A stretch of 51,293 nt of DNA from Rhodopseudomonas rhenobacensis (GCF_014203125.1 NZ_JACHIH010000036.1:1-51293), one strand, 5' to 3'. Positions 25,313 to 38,697 are shown, numbered from the stretch's first letter. Translations and numbers: made by a program. The notes: generated from the letters alone by a model not told the origin.

Positions 25313-25450
25313 CGTCATTCCGGGGCGCGAGAGCGCAAGCTCGAGCGAACCCGGAATCTCGCAACACGACGAATTCTTGAACCGACGCTTGCCCCCGCAG
25401 CAAGATTCCGGGTTCGCTCACCGCTGGCGCGGTTCGCGCCCCGGAATGAC
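25313..25450. repeat. Intergenic palindromic repeat, family 1
   Basis: The left arm CGTCATTCCGGGGCGCGAGA and the right arm GGTTCGCGCCCCGGAATGAC are inverted copies. It separates the convergent ends of the peptidase and YbaL-like genes, a typical location for these elements. Confidence 0.9.
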
Positions 25451-25457
25451 AGATTGC

Positions 25458-27116
25458 TCACCCCTTCGCCACGCCGATCCGCGCCACCATGGCGCGGGCG
25501 ATTTCGTCCTCGCCCAGGATCACCACGTCGGCGCCGTTGTGCTTGAGGTGCGCGACCTCCTCCTCGGAATGCGCGCGGGCAACGATCGTCAGCGTGGCGT
25601 TCAGCGCCCGCGCCTTGGCGACGATCTGGCCGCCCTCGAAGCCGTCCGGGATCGCCACCAGCAAGCCGCGGGCGTTGGCGATATCGGCAGCCTCCAGCAG
25701 GTCGGACGCCGCGGCGTTGCCGCTCAGCGCCTTGAGGCCCGCCTTGTGCAAACGCGCGACCTCGTCGTCATCGTCTTCGATGATCACCATGTCGAGCCCC
25801 TCGGCGCGCAACGCCGCGGCGACCGTGCCGCCGACCCGGCCGTGGCCGACCAGCACGACATGGCCGCCCGGCGGCGCGGGCTGCGCGTCGGACGGCGGCT
25901 CGGTCGTGGCCGGGGACTTGCCGTCGGCGACGGCGACGAAGCGATCGAGCAGCGCGAAGAACAACGGGTTCAGCATGATCGAGATGATCGCACCCGCCAG
26001 CACCAGATCGCGGCCGCGATCCGGCAATAGGCCAAGCGCGACGCCGAGGCTGACCAGGATGAAGGAGAATTCGCCGATCTGCGCCAGCGACGCCGAGATC
26101 GTCAGCGCGGTCCGGGTCGGGTGGCCGAAGGCGCGGACGATGGCGAACGCCGCCAGCGATTTGCCGAAGATGATGATCAGCACGGTGGCGAGCAGCGGCA
26201 ACGGATCGCGGACGATGATCGCGGGATCGACCAGCATGCCGACCGAGACGAAGAACAGCACCGCGAAGGCGTCGCGCAGCGGCAGCGTTTCGTTGGCGGC
26301 GCGCTGGCTGAGCTCGGATTCCGACAGGATCATGCCGGCGAAGAATGCGCCGAGCGCAAACGACACGTCGAACAGCATCGCGGCGCCGAACGCCACGCCG
26401 AGCGAAATCGCGAACACCGCGAGGCGAAACAATTCGCGCGAGCCGGTGTGCGCCACGTAATGCAGCAGCCAGGGGATCACCCTGCGGCCGACGATCAGCA
26501 TGAACGCCACGAAGGCCGCGACCTTGCCGAGCGTGATCGCCACCGGCAGCGCCACCGCTGTCCAGCTGGCGCCGTCGCCGGCCTCGCCCTTCAACAGCCC
26601 GGCCAGCGCCGGCAGCAGCACCAGCGTCAGCACCATCGCCAGGTCTTCGACGATCAGCCAGCCGATCGCGATCCGGCCGCGCTCGCTGTCCACCAGCCTG
26701 CGGTCCTGCAACGCCCGCAGCAGCACCACGGTGCTCGCCACCGACAGCGCCAGGCCGAACACCAGCCCGCCGCCGGTCGGCCAGCCGAGCAGCCAGCCGA
26801 GCCCGACGCCGAGCACGGTGGCCACCGCGATCTGCACCACCGCGCCGGGGATCGCGATCGCCTTCACCGCCAGCAGATCCTTCAGCGAGAAATGCAGGCC
26901 GACGCCGAACATCAGCAGAATGATGCCGATCTCGGCGAGTTCGCTGGCGATATTCTGGTTGGCGACATAACCCGGCGTGAACGGCCCCATCAGCACGCCG
27001 GCGACGAGGTAGCCGACCAGCGGCGAGATCCGGATGCGATGCGCCGCAAGCCCGAGCAGAAAGGCCAGCACGAGGCCGACCACGACGGTGGATATCAGCG
27101 GGGTGTTATGCTCCAT
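25458..27116 (-). CDS. YbaL-like Kef-type cation/proton antiporter (CPA2)
   Basis: Inner-membrane antiporter, 552 residues. About twelve membrane segments fill residues 1-390 (TVVVGLVLAFLLGLAAHRIR, ISPLVGYLVAGVLMGPFTPG, EIGIILLMFGVGLHFSLKDL, ALGAFFAGMILSESELSQRA). A cytosolic TrkA-N/RCK NAD-binding domain follows (about 415-540; VVLVGHGRVGGTVAAALRAE). The N-terminus and the FTPGYVA block resemble E. coli YbaL. The ATG at 27116 gives the family start MEHNTPLIST; an ATG at 27134 is an alternative. Potassium or another monovalent ion is the likely substrate. It is divergent from a second CPA2 gene. Confidence 0.9.
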   Translation of the reverse strand: MEHNTPLISTVVVGLVLAFLLGLAAHRIRISPLVGYLVAGVLMGPFTPGYVANQNIASELAEIGIILLMFGVGLHFSLKDLLAVKAIAIPGAVVQIAVATVLGVGLGWLLGWPTGGGLVFGLALSVASTVVLLRALQDRRLVDSERGRIAIGWLIVEDLAMVLTLVLLPALAGLLKGEAGDGASWTAVALPVAITLGKVAAFVAFMLIVGRRVIPWLLHYVAHTGSRELFRLAVFAISLGVAFGAAMLFDVSFALGAFFAGMILSESELSQRAANETLPLRDAFAVLFFVSVGMLVDPAIIVRDPLPLLATVLIIIFGKSLAAFAIVRAFGHPTRTALTISASLAQIGEFSFILVSLGVALGLLPDRGRDLVLAGAIISIMLNPLFFALLDRFVAVADGKSPATTEPPSDAQPAPPGGHVVLVGHGRVGGTVAAALRAEGLDMVIIEDDDDEVARLHKAGLKALSGNAAASDLLEAADIANARGLLVAIPDGFEGGQIVAKARALNATLTIVARAHSEEEVAHLKHNGADVVILGEDEIARAMVARIGVAKG

Positions 27117-27323
27117 GCGGCGGTTGTGCTGCATAATGTCGCTGCTGGCCACCCCGGGCGCGGCTACCGATAGCCGCAGCGATCGGGTCGGATGTGATGG
27201 AACCAACGACGCCCGAGCCGCCATTGTTCACATCTGCGGCACGAGGCGCGATTTATCGCCGCAGCGGTTGTGGTTTTGATCCAGTCGCTCGCGGGAATCG
27301 CGGCGTCGTGATTGATGGGGTGC

Positions 27324-29099
27324 ATGGCGGCGGCAACTGACCTCGGGGTCTATCGCGAAGCATTGGTGTTTCTGGGCACGGCGGGGGTTGTGATCCCGCT
27401 GATGGCGCGATTGCGCATCAGCCCGGTGCTCGGCTTCCTGGTCGCCGGCCTGGTGCTTGGCCCGCACGGCCTCGGCCGCCTCGACGAGACCTCGTCATGG
27501 CTCGGCCTGATCGCGATCACCTCGCAGAGCGCGGTCGATCGCCTGGCCGAACTCGGCGTCTCGTTCCTGTTGTTCAGCATCGGCCTGCAACTGTCGTTCG
27601 ACCGGCTGTGGACGATGCGGCGGCTGGTGTTCGGCTTCGGCATGCTGCAGGTGGTGCTGACCACCGCGGCGATCGGCGCGGTGACGCTGGCGTTCGGCAA
27701 CACGCTCGATGCCAGCCTGGTGATCGGCGCTTGTCTCGCGCTGTCCTCCACCGCGATCGTGCTGCAATTGCTGGCCGAGCAGCGCCGGCTGGCGACGCTG
27801 GCCGGCCGCTCGATCTTCGCCGTGCTGCTGGCGCAGGATCTCGCGGTGGTGCCGATCCTGTTTCTGATCGTGGTGTTCGGCGCCGCGGTCTCCGAAGGCG
27901 GCGGCGGCAACGTCACCGCGTCCTCGGTGTCGGCCGGGCTTGGCCTCGCGCTATTGCAGGCGGTCGGCGCCATCATGCTGATCGTCAGCGTCGGCCGGCT
28001 GCTGCTGCGGCCGTTGTTCCGGCTGGTGGCGCGCACCCACAGCCGCGAATTGTTCATGGCGACGATCCTGTTCATCGTGGTCGGCACCTCGCTGCTGACC
28101 CATGCCGCCGGGCTGTCGATGGCGCTCGGCGCCTTCCTCGCCGGCTTGCTGCTCTCGGAAACCGAATTCCGCCGCCAGGTCGAGGTCGACATCGAGCCGT
28201 TCAAGGGCATGCTGCTCGGGCTGTTCTTCATCTCGGTCGGGATGCGGATCGATCTGGCCGAAGTCTCGCGGACGCCGTTGCTGCTCGGCGCCTCGGTGGT
28301 CGGCATGGCGGTACTGAAGGCGCTGGTGATTGCCGCGCTGGCGCGCGCGTTCCGACTGTCCTGGCCGATCGCGCTGGAGGCCGGGCTGCTGCTCGCCGGT
28401 GGCGGCGAATTCGCCTTCCTGGTGCTCGGCATGGCCGGCTCCAGCGGGCTGTTGCAGCCCGACGTCGAGCAATTCATGCTGCTGGTGGCGTCGGGCACCA
28501 TGATGCTGACGCCGCTGTTGGCGCGGCTCGGCCGCCACGCCGGGGTGCAGGCGCGCCGCGCCGCGGCGATCACCGACGGCTTCGAGGATCCCGGCCCGAT
28601 CGAGCCCGGCCGCACCATCGTGATCGGCCATGGCCGGGTCGGCCGCATCATCTGCGACATCCTCGCCAAGCAGGGCAAGCCGTTCATCGCCATCGAGCGC
28701 GATCCCGACGTGGTGGCGAAGGGCCGCGCGACCGGCCGCAACCTGGTCTATGGCGACGCCACCTCGCGCGCCTTCCTGCGCAAATGCGGGCTCGGCGAGG
28801 CGCCGGCGGTGGTGGTGACGATGCACGATTCCGCCGCGGCGGAGCAGGCGGTGGCGGCGATCCGCGCCGACCGCGCCGACATTGCGGTGATCGTGCGCGC
28901 CCGCGACGCCGCCCATGCGGTGCGGCTGTTCAATTTAGGCGCCACCGACGTGGTGCGCGAAGTGCTGGAAGCCAGCTTCGAGATCGCCTCGACGGTGCTG
29001 CAGACGCTCGGCCTGCCGATGGGCAAGGTGATCGCCATCATCCACGACGAGCGCGACATCCGCAAAAAGCTGGTGCGCGAAGGCCGCGCCACGGATTAA
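27324..29099 (+). CDS. Kef-type cation:proton antiporter with RCK domain (CPA2)
   Basis: 591 residues: membrane domain (about 1-390; FLGTAGVVIPLMARLRISPV, LAELGVSFLLFSIGLQLSFD, LALSSTAIVLQLLAEQRR, MALGAFLAGLLLSETEFRRQ) then a TrkA-N domain (about 425-540; TIVIGHGRVGRIICDILAKQ). The LLSETEFR block with GMLLGLFFISVGM is of KefB/KefC type. The ATG at 27324 is chosen from three closely spaced candidates (27312 TTG, 27315 ATG). The pair of divergent, distantly related Kef genes may serve different ions or stress signals. Confidence 0.9.
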   Translation: MAAATDLGVYREALVFLGTAGVVIPLMARLRISPVLGFLVAGLVLGPHGLGRLDETSSWLGLIAITSQSAVDRLAELGVSFLLFSIGLQLSFDRLWTMRRLVFGFGMLQVVLTTAAIGAVTLAFGNTLDASLVIGACLALSSTAIVLQLLAEQRRLATLAGRSIFAVLLAQDLAVVPILFLIVVFGAAVSEGGGGNVTASSVSAGLGLALLQAVGAIMLIVSVGRLLLRPLFRLVARTHSRELFMATILFIVVGTSLLTHAAGLSMALGAFLAGLLLSETEFRRQVEVDIEPFKGMLLGLFFISVGMRIDLAEVSRTPLLLGASVVGMAVLKALVIAALARAFRLSWPIALEAGLLLAGGGEFAFLVLGMAGSSGLLQPDVEQFMLLVASGTMMLTPLLARLGRHAGVQARRAAAITDGFEDPGPIEPGRTIVIGHGRVGRIICDILAKQGKPFIAIERDPDVVAKGRATGRNLVYGDATSRAFLRKCGLGEAPAVVVTMHDSAAAEQAVAAIRADRADIAVIVRARDAAHAVRLFNLGATDVVREVLEASFEIASTVLQTLGLPMGKVIAIIHDERDIRKKLVREGRATD

Positions 29100-29160
29100 A
29101 GCGATGCGGCGGGATCGCGGCATCACCCCGGAAATTGCGACGCGCTGAACCTAAAGACAC

Positions 29161-29301
29161 CGTGTCCCGGACGTCGAGCCGCGCCCTTGCGCGGCGAGGC
29201 GAGCCGGGACCGTTGCAAGGACGGCATTTTGACAGGACGGCACTCGTAACGGTCCCGGTTCTGCGGAGCAGCACTTCGTGCTGCACCGCGCCCGGGACAC
29301 G
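29161..29301. repeat. Intergenic palindromic repeat, family 3
   Basis: Begins CGTGTCCCGGACGTCGAGCC and ends CCGCGCCCGGGACACG; inner blocks GAGCCGGGACCGTT and AACGGTCCCGGTTC are also inverted. A related copy lies at 49309-49445. It sits between the convergent kef-like and alaS genes. Confidence 0.85.
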
Positions 29302-29322
29302 CGTTAGCGGTCGCGTGTTAGT

Positions 29323-31995
29323 TCATCCGCCGATCGCCGCCGCAATCGCGTCGAGCGCGGCCTGCGCCTTGGAGCCGTCCGGACCGCCGGCCTGCGCCAT
29401 GTCGGGCTTGCCGCCGCCGCCCTTGCCGCCCAGCACTTCGGAGGCCTTGCGCACCAGATCGACCGCGGAGAACCGCGCCACCAGATCCGGCGTGACGCCG
29501 ACCACGATCGAGCCCTTGCCGTCGGCGCTGGTGGCGACCAGCGCGATGACGCCGGAGCCGAGCTGCTTCTTGCCCTGATCGACCAGGCTCTTGAGATCCT
29601 TGATCTCGATGCCTTCGACCGCGCGCGCCATAAGCTTGACGCCGCCGACCTCGCGGACGCCGGCGTCGCCATTGGCGGCCGCGGCACCGCCGCCGCCCAT
29701 CGCCAGCTTCTTGCGGGCTTCGGCCAATTCGCGCTCGAGCTTCTTGCGCTCCTCCATCAGGGCCGCGACGCGGGCCGGCATGTCGTCGACCGAGGTGCGG
29801 AGTTCAGCCGCGGTCGCCCGCGCGGTGTCGATCGCCGCGTTGGCGCTCTGCCTCGCGTGGCGGCCGGTCAGGGCCTCGATGCGGCGGACGCCGGAGGCGA
29901 CCGCACTTTCGCCGGTGATCGAGATCAGCCCGATATCGCCGGTGCGCCGCACATGGGTGCCGCCGCACAATTCGACCGACCAGCCGAGCGCATTGCTGCC
30001 GTGCTCGCGCGCCGCCTTGCCCATGGTCACGACGCGGACTTCGTCGCCGTATTTCTCGCCGAACAGCGCGCGCGCGCCGGCCTCGCGGGCGTCGTCGACC
30101 GCCATCAGCCGTGTGGTGACTTCGTCGTTCTCCAGCACCACCTCGTTGGCGATGTCCTCGACCCGGCGCAATTCGTCGGCGCTGATCGGCTTCTGATGCA
30201 CGAAGTCGAACCGCAGCCGATCCTCAGCCACCAGCGAGCCTTTCTGCGCGATGTGATCGCCGAGCACCTGGCGCAGCGCCTCGTGCAGCAGATGGGTGGC
30301 GGAATGATTGGCGCGGATCGAGGAGCGCCGCGCGTGATCGACCTCGAGCAACAGCGCGGTGTCCGGCGTCAGCGTGCCCTGCTCGACGGTGCCGAGATGC
30401 ACGAACAGATCGTGCGCCTTCTTCTGGGTCTCGGTGACGCGGAAACGCACGCCCTCGCCGGTCATCACCCCGGTATCGCCGACCTGGCCGCCGGATTCGG
30501 CGTAGAACGGCGTCTGGTTGAGCACGATCGCGCCGTGATCGCCGGCCTTCAGCGCCTCGACCTGCTGGCCGTCTTTCACCAGCGCCGCGACCACGCCTTC
30601 GGCGGTCTCGGTCTCGTAGCCCAAGAACTCGGTGGCGCCGAGTTGTTCGCGCAGGCCGAACCAAACGGTTTCGGTGGCGGTGTCGCCCGAACCCGCCCAC
30701 GAGGCGCGCGCCTTGGCCTTCTGTTTCTCCATCGCGTCGGTGAACGAGGCGATGTCGACGCTGATGCCGCGGTTGCGCAGCGCGTCCTGGGTCAGATCGA
30801 GCGGAAAGCCATAGGTGTCGTACAGCGTGAACGCGGTCTCGCCGTCGAACATGTCGCCCTTCTTCAGCGAGCTGCTCTTCTCGTCGAGAATGATCAACCC
30901 GCGATCCAGCGTCTTGCGGAACCGGGTTTCTTCGAGCCGCAGCGTCTCCTCGATCATCGGCTCGGCGCGCACCAGCTCCGGATAGGCCTGGCCCATCTCG
31001 CGCACCAAGGCCCACACCAGCCGCCACATCAACGGCTCGGTGGCGCCGAGCAGCTGGCCGTGGCGCATCGCGCGGCGCATGATCCGGCGCAGCACGTAGC
31101 CGCGGCCTTCGTTCGACGGCAGCACGCCGTCGGCGATCAGGAACGAGGAGGCGCGCAAGTGATCGGCGATCACCCGCAGCGAGGCCTTGTGCTCGCCCTT
31201 CGGATCGGCGCCGGTCAGTTCGGCGATGGCGCGGATCAGCGCCTGGAACAGATCGATGTCGTAGTTGTCGTGCTTGCCCTGCAGCACAGCTGCGATGCGC
31301 TCCAGTCCCATGCCGGTGTCGATCGACGGCTTCGGCAGCGGATTGCGCTGCCCCGGCGCGATCTGGTCGAACTGCATGAACACCAGATTCCAGATCTCGA
31401 TGAAGCGGTCGCCATCCTCCTCGGGCGAGCCGGGAGGGCCGCCCGGAATGTGGTCGCCGTGGTCGAAGAAGATTTCCGAACACGGCCCGCACGGGCCGGT
31501 GTCGCCCATCTGCCAGAAATTGTCCGAGGTCGGGATCCGGATGATCTTCGACTCCGGCAGCCCGGCGATCTTCTTCCACAGACCGAAGGCTTCGTCGTCC
31601 TCGGAATACACCGTGACCAGGAGCTTCTCCTTGGGCAGGGCGAATTCCTTGGTGATCAGATTCCAAGCGAGCTCGATGGCGTGGTCTTTGAAGTAATCGC
31701 CGAACGAAAAATTACCCAACATCTCGAAGAAGGTGTGATGCCGCGCGGTGTAGCCGACATTGTCGAGGTCGTTGTGCTTGCCGCCGGCGCGGACGCATTT
31801 CTGCGAGGTGGTGGCGCGGTGGTTGGCGCGCTTTTCGACCCCGGTGAACACGTTCTTGAACTGCACCATGCCGGCATTGGTGAACATCAAGGTCGGATCG
31901 TTGCGCGGCACCAAGGGGGACGACGGCACCACCTCGTGCCCGTCCTTGCCGAAATAATTCAGAAATGCCGACCTGATTTCGTTAACGCCGCTCAT
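29323..31995 (-). CDS. alaS: Alanyl-tRNA synthetase
   Basis: Class II synthetase charging tRNA-Ala. The 890-residue product has the catalytic N-terminal part ([55 protein letters not shown]), the editing domain with the zinc-type pairs HSATHLLH and [11 protein letters not shown], and the C-terminal C-Ala domain ending with a Gly-rich [16 protein letters not shown]. The ATG at 31995 starts [20 protein letters not shown], the usual start; the frame stays open upstream without a good site. In this group alaS and recA lie close together; here the gcv operon separates them. Confidence 0.97.
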   Translation of the reverse strand: MSGVNEIRSAFLNYFGKDGHEVVPSSPLVPRNDPTLMFTNAGMVQFKNVFTGVEKRANHRATTSQKCVRAGGKHNDLDNVGYTARHHTFFEMLGNFSFGDYFKDHAIELAWNLITKEFALPKEKLLVTVYSEDDEAFGLWKKIAGLPESKIIRIPTSDNFWQMGDTGPCGPCSEIFFDHGDHIPGGPPGSPEEDGDRFIEIWNLVFMQFDQIAPGQRNPLPKPSIDTGMGLERIAAVLQGKHDNYDIDLFQALIRAIAELTGADPKGEHKASLRVIADHLRASSFLIADGVLPSNEGRGYVLRRIMRRAMRHGQLLGATEPLMWRLVWALVREMGQAYPELVRAEPMIEETLRLEETRFRKTLDRGLIILDEKSSSLKKGDMFDGETAFTLYDTYGFPLDLTQDALRNRGISVDIASFTDAMEKQKAKARASWAGSGDTATETVWFGLREQLGATEFLGYETETAEGVVAALVKDGQQVEALKAGDHGAIVLNQTPFYAESGGQVGDTGVMTGEGVRFRVTETQKKAHDLFVHLGTVEQGTLTPDTALLLEVDHARRSSIRANHSATHLLHEALRQVLGDHIAQKGSLVAEDRLRFDFVHQKPISADELRRVEDIANEVVLENDEVTTRLMAVDDAREAGARALFGEKYGDEVRVVTMGKAAREHGSNALGWSVELCGGTHVRRTGDIGLISITGESAVASGVRRIEALTGRHARQSANAAIDTARATAAELRTSVDDMPARVAALMEERKKLERELAEARKKLAMGGGGAAAANGDAGVREVGGVKLMARAVEGIEIKDLKSLVDQGKKQLGSGVIALVATSADGKGSIVVGVTPDLVARFSAVDLVRKASEVLGGKGGGGKPDMAQAGGPDGSKAQAALDAIAAAIGG

Positions 31996-32207
31996 GTCCG
32001 TCCAATCGCATCCGGGATCCTGCCGCGCCGCCGCAGCCCAATCCTTCCCCGGCGCCCTGCTTTTAGCCGCGAGGCCGCGGCCTGTCCAGAAACTGGACAG
32101 CAGATCAGAGGCTTGCCGGCGGACACAGAGACCCGTTGATAGGTCCCCGCCGACGCGTTGACAGGCTTGCGCGAGCCGGCTTTCCTCCCTACTTGTTAAG
32201 AGTAAGT

Positions 32208-32383
32208 CGCGTCGGGAGAGATCGGCCGCAAGGCCGGCGCCGAAGGAGCAACCGCCCCGGAAACTCTCAGGCAAACGGACCACGCGGCTTGATGACATCT
32301 GGAAAGAGACTCCGCCGAATCACTGATGCCGGCGGCATCCGCCGACGGGATAATACTCTCAGGCACAGCGACAGATGGGGCTC
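32208..32383 (+). ncRNA. Tandem glycine riboswitch upstream of gcvT
   Basis: Two glycine aptamers in series. The first has GTCGGGAGAG, GGCGCCGAAGGAGCAACCGC and AAACTCTCAGGCAAACGGAC (about 32208-32290). The second has CTGGAAAGAGACTCCGCCGA and ATACTCTCAGGCACAGCGAC, ending AGATGGGG (about 32299-32383). These are the conserved core segments of the glycine riboswitch, and it precedes glycine-cleavage genes as expected. It should turn the operon on when glycine is abundant. The expression platform near GAGGGCCCCTC before the gcvT ATG could sequester the ribosome site. Confidence 0.95.
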
Positions 32384-32428
32384 GAAGGTTTAACGAGAAA
32401 TTGGTCTCGGGAACCGCGAGGGCCCCTC

Positions 32429-33580
32429 ATGCTGGTGCAGAACGACTCCCCGGAAGCCCTGCAGCGGACCCCGCTGCATGAATTGCATCTGTCGCTAGGC
32501 GGCAAGATGGTACCGTTTGCGGGCTACGAGATGCCCGTGCAATACCCCGCCGGAGTGCTCAAGGAGCACCTGCATTGCCGCGCCAAGGCCGGGCTGTTCG
32601 ACGTCTCGCATATGGGCCAGCTGGAACTGCGGGCGAAATCCGGCCACGTCGCCGATGCCGCGCGGGCGCTGGAGCGCCTGGTGCCGCAGGATATCGTGGC
32701 GATCGCGCCCGGCCGGCAGCGCTACGCCCAGTTCACCAATGATAAAGGCGGCATTCTCGACGATCTGATGGTGGCGAATTCCGGCCGTCATCTGTTCCTG
32801 GTGGTGAACGCCGCCTGCAAGGCCGCCGACGAGGCGCATCTGCGCGACGCGCTGTCCGACGTCTGCGACATCCTCGCCCTGCCCGACCGCGCGCTGCTGG
32901 CGCTGCAGGGGCCGCGCGCCGAAGCCGCGCTCGGCACTTTGTGCGCGCAGGTGGCCGAGCTGCGCTTCATGGATAGCGCGCCGCTCACCGTGATGGGGCT
33001 CGACTGCCTGGTGTCGCGCTCCGGCTACACCGGCGAGGACGGCTATGAGATTTCGGTGCCGGCCGAGGGCGCGGTGGCGCTCGCCGAGGCGCTGCTCGAC
33101 GATCCCGACGTGCTGCCGATCGGGTTAGGCGCCCGCGACAGCCTGCGGCTCGAAGCCGGGCTGTGCCTCTATGGTCATGACATCGACACCACCACCACGC
33201 CGGTCGAAGGCGCGCTGGAATGGTCGATTCAGAAGAGCCGCCGCAACGGCGGAGCACGGCCCGGCGGCTTCGCCGGCGCCGACGTGATTCTGTCCCAGCT
33301 CGACAACGGCGCATCGCGCCGCCGGGTCGGACTGCGGCCGGACGGCCGCGCCCCGGTGCGCGAAGGCGCGCCGCTGTTCGCCGACGCCACCGCAACCGAA
33401 TCGATCGGCACGATATGCTCCGGCGGCTTCGGGCCGAGCCTCGGCGGCCCGCTGGCGATGGGCTATCTGCCGACGCCACAGGCGCGTCACGATACGGTGA
33501 TTTTTGCTGAAGTCCGCGGACAGCGGCTGCCGCTGCGGGTCTGCGCCACCCCTTTCATTCCGACCAGCTACAAGCGTTAA
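32429..33580 (+). CDS. gcvT: Glycine cleavage system T protein (aminomethyltransferase)
   Basis: Transfers the methylene group from the lipoyl aminomethyl arm of GcvH to tetrahydrofolate and releases ammonia. The 383-residue product has the typical LHELHLSLGGKMVPFAGYEM, FDVSHMGQLELRAKSGH, SGYTGEDGYEISVPAEGAVA and GLGARDSLRLEAGLCLYGHD. The ATG at 32429 has GAGG eight bases upstream and lies about 45 bases after the riboswitch. First gene of gcvT-gcvH-gcvP. Confidence 0.97.
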   Translation: MLVQNDSPEALQRTPLHELHLSLGGKMVPFAGYEMPVQYPAGVLKEHLHCRAKAGLFDVSHMGQLELRAKSGHVADAARALERLVPQDIVAIAPGRQRYAQFTNDKGGILDDLMVANSGRHLFLVVNAACKAADEAHLRDALSDVCDILALPDRALLALQGPRAEAALGTLCAQVAELRFMDSAPLTVMGLDCLVSRSGYTGEDGYEISVPAEGAVALAEALLDDPDVLPIGLGARDSLRLEAGLCLYGHDIDTTTTPVEGALEWSIQKSRRNGGARPGGFAGADVILSQLDNGASRRRVGLRPDGRAPVREGAPLFADATATESIGTICSGGFGPSLGGPLAMGYLPTPQARHDTVIFAEVRGQRLPLRVCATPFIPTSYKR

Positions 33581-33589
33581 GGACCGATG

Positions 33590-33955
33590 ATGACCACCCT
33601 GTTTACCCCCGATCACGAATGGCTGCGCATCGAGGGCGATGTCGCCACCATCGGCGTGACCGATTATGCCCAGTCGCAGCTCGGCGACGTGGTGTTCGTC
33701 GAACTGCCGAAAATCGGCCGGCAATTGAAGAAAGCCGAAGCCGCCGCGGTGGTGGAATCGGTGAAAGCCGCCTCCGACGTCTATGCGCCGATCACCGGCG
33801 AAGTGCTCGAGGTCAACGACGCGCTGCAGACCGATCCGGCGCTGGTCAATTCCGACGCCGGCGGCGCGGCTTGGTTTTTCAAGCTGAAGATCGCCGACAA
33901 GGCCGAACTCGACGGCTTGATGGACGAAGCCGCCTACACCGCTCACACCGCCTGA
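33590..33955 (+). CDS. gcvH: Glycine cleavage system H protein
   Basis: Lipoyl carrier that shuttles the aminomethyl intermediate between GcvP, GcvT and the L protein. The 121-residue product has [20 protein letters not shown], the lipoylation site VESVKAASD (Lys59) and [20 protein letters not shown]. Two adjacent ATGs exist (33587, 33590); AGGA six bases before the second favours 33590. The site is built from the gcvT stop codon, so the genes are coupled. Confidence 0.97.
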   Translation: MTTLFTPDHEWLRIEGDVATIGVTDYAQSQLGDVVFVELPKIGRQLKKAEAAAVVESVKAASDVYAPITGEVLEVNDALQTDPALVNSDAGGAAWFFKLKIADKAELDGLMDEAAYTAHTA

Positions 33956-33971
33956 CGTTGAGGAGATCTTG

Positions 33972-36848
<2,877 letters not shown>

Positions 36849-37501
36849 GCGGGGGGGGGGGGGCGGACATTGGCAATTGGCGTCGCGAGTGCGCGGCGCG
36901 CGGCAGCGCCGGCGCACCTGACACGGGCGGCAATCCAAGCGACACCCGAGATATGACCGGAGAGGCAGCGCTCCCCGCCGGCACGACGTCATCCTGAGAG
37001 CCAGACCGAAAAAGTAGCGCGCCAAACCAGGGGTTTTGTCATTGCGAGCCGAGGGCAGCGCGGAGCTCAGGCCGCCGTGCGGGTGGCCGCGACGCGCGGC
37101 AGACCGAGCGCGATAAGCGCGGCCGAGGCTGACGCCCAGCACTCAGTCGGCGCAGGCGGCGGCGCGCATCTCTGCGCAGCTGGCGTCTCGAAAAAACGAC
37201 CCAACCTCTCCAGGTCATGGCCGGGCTTGTCCCGGCCATCTACGGACATGTCAAGAGCACCGCTTGCGGGCGTGGATAGCCGGGACGAGCCCGGCCATGA
37301 CGTGTTGAAGGACTCGCCCTGGCTACCCGCCACCGCATGTCCGGCGGGCTCTCCTGACGAGGGCAAATCTAACCAAATCATCTTGCCGGCGCGGGCTGCC
37401 GATCAGCCGCCTTGCGATCGACTTTGCACCGCAGCCCGAAGGCGCTGCAGGCAATTCGAGGCATCGGCAACAGACCCCCGCACCGCCCGCCGCGGGAAAA
37501 C
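36849..37501. other. gcvP-recA intergenic region with G tract and repeats
   Basis: 653 bases with no supported gene. It starts with a homopolymer of 13 G (36851-36863), then holds a partial family 2 repeat (37038-37066) and a family 4 palindrome (37213-37303). The piece between them (37067-37210) has open frames on both strands but no ribosome site or recognisable product. Confidence 0.6.
37213..37303. repeat. Intergenic palindromic repeat, family 4
   Basis: TCATGGCCGGGCTTGTCCCG at the left and GGGACGAGCCCGGCCATGAC at the right are inverted arms. The same family occurs at 50816-50934. Confidence 0.85.
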
Positions 37502-38593
37502 TCAATCCTCCGTAGGCTCTTCGCCTTCTTCGTCGCGCTCCGGCAGGCCGGCCAGAATCTGCTCGGCGATCAATCCGGAATTCTGCCGGATCGCCGCTTC
37601 AATCTTCGCGGTCATGTCCGGATTGGCCTTGAGGAAGGCTTTCGAGTTCTCGCGGCCCTGACCGAGCCGCTGGCTGTCATAGGAGAACCAGGCGCCGGAC
37701 TTGTCGACGATGCCGGCCTTGACGCCGAGATCGAGGATCTCGCCCATCTTGGAGACGCCCTCGCCGTACATGATGTCGAATTCGACCTGCTTGAACGGCG
37801 GCGCCAGCTTGTTCTTCACCACCTTGACGCGGGTCTGGTTGCCGACCACCTCGTCGCGCTCCTTGATCTGGCCGATGCGGCGGATGTCGAGCCGCACCGA
37901 GGCGTAGAACTTCAGCGCGTTGCCGCCGGTGGTGGTTTCCGGCGAGCCGTACATCACGCCGATCTTCATCCGGATCTGGTTGATGAAGATCACCATGGTG
38001 TTGGACTTGTTGATCGAGGCGGTGAGTTTGCGCAGCGCCTGGCTCATCAGGCGGGCCTGCAGGCCGGGCAACGCGTCGCCCATCTCGCCTTCCAGTTCGG
38101 CGCGCGGCACCAAAGCCGCGACCGAATCCACGATCAAGACGTCGACCGCGCCGGAGCGCACCAGCGTGTCGGCGATTTCCAGCGCCTGCTCGCCGTGATC
38201 GGGCTGCGAGATCAGCAATTCATCGACGTTGACGCCGAGCTTGCGGGCATAGACCGGGTCGAGCGCGTGTTCGGCGTCGATGAAGGCGCAAATCCCGCCC
38301 TTCTTCTGCGCCTCGGCGGCGCAATGCAGCGCCAGCGTGGTCTTGCCGGAGGATTCCGGGCCGTAGATCTCGACCACCCGGCCCTTCGGCAGACCGCCGA
38401 CGCCGAGCGCGATGTCGAGCCCGAGCGAGCCGGACGAGATCGTCTCGATGTCCATCGAGCGATCGTTCTTGCCGAGCTTCATCACCGAGCCCTTGCCGAA
38501 CTGGCGCTCGATCTGCGAGAGCGCGGCGGCCAGCGCCTTGGTCTTGTCCAAGGACGATCCTTCGACGATACGCAGGGCAGTGGGGGCAGCCAT
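37502..38593 (-). CDS. recA: Recombinase RecA
   Basis: DNA strand-exchange ATPase and LexA co-protease. The 363-residue product has [16 protein letters not shown] (Walker A), [19 protein letters not shown]-like and [20 protein letters not shown] (Walker B), and [20 protein letters not shown] with the LexA/DNA loop region. The ATG at 38593 has AAGGAG eight bases upstream. The promoter carries a perfect LexA box (38683-38697), so it is SOS-controlled. The C-terminus is acidic (EEGEEPTED), as usual. Confidence 0.98.
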   Translation of the reverse strand: MAAPTALRIVEGSSLDKTKALAAALSQIERQFGKGSVMKLGKNDRSMDIETISSGSLGLDIALGVGGLPKGRVVEIYGPESSGKTTLALHCAAEAQKKGGICAFIDAEHALDPVYARKLGVNVDELLISQPDHGEQALEIADTLVRSGAVDVLIVDSVAALVPRAELEGEMGDALPGLQARLMSQALRKLTASINKSNTMVIFINQIRMKIGVMYGSPETTTGGNALKFYASVRLDIRRIGQIKERDEVVGNQTRVKVVKNKLAPPFKQVEFDIMYGEGVSKMGEILDLGVKAGIVDKSGAWFSYDSQRLGQGRENSKAFLKANPDMTAKIEAAIRQNSGLIAEQILAGLPERDEEGEEPTED

Positions 38594-38661
38594 ATCGAGC
38601 TCCTTATGAACGGGATTCGCCGTCGGGACAAACAATGCAGTTGGGTTTAACGCTGGAACGC

Positions 38662-38697
38662 ACTGTACACTGTTTGTTCTCGGTTCGCAATATGTTC
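38662..38697 (-). promoter_or_regulatory. recA promoter with alphaproteobacterial LexA (SOS) box
   Basis: The plus strand reads GTTCGCAATATGTTC (38683-38697), an exact GTTC-N7-GTTC SOS box. On the minus strand TTGCGA (-35; 38690-38685) and TACAGT (-10; 38667-38662) are exactly 17 bases apart. The LexA box overlaps the -35 hexamer, so LexA should block polymerase binding. Confidence 0.85.

Noticed and set aside
29857-32139. Long plus-strand frame opposite alaS
   Set aside because: Antisense shadow with repetitive Ala/Val/Asp composition; alaS is certain.
37067-37381. Minus-strand frame of 104 codons between gcvP and recA
   Set aside because: Includes repeat DNA, has no ribosome site and no recognisable motif.
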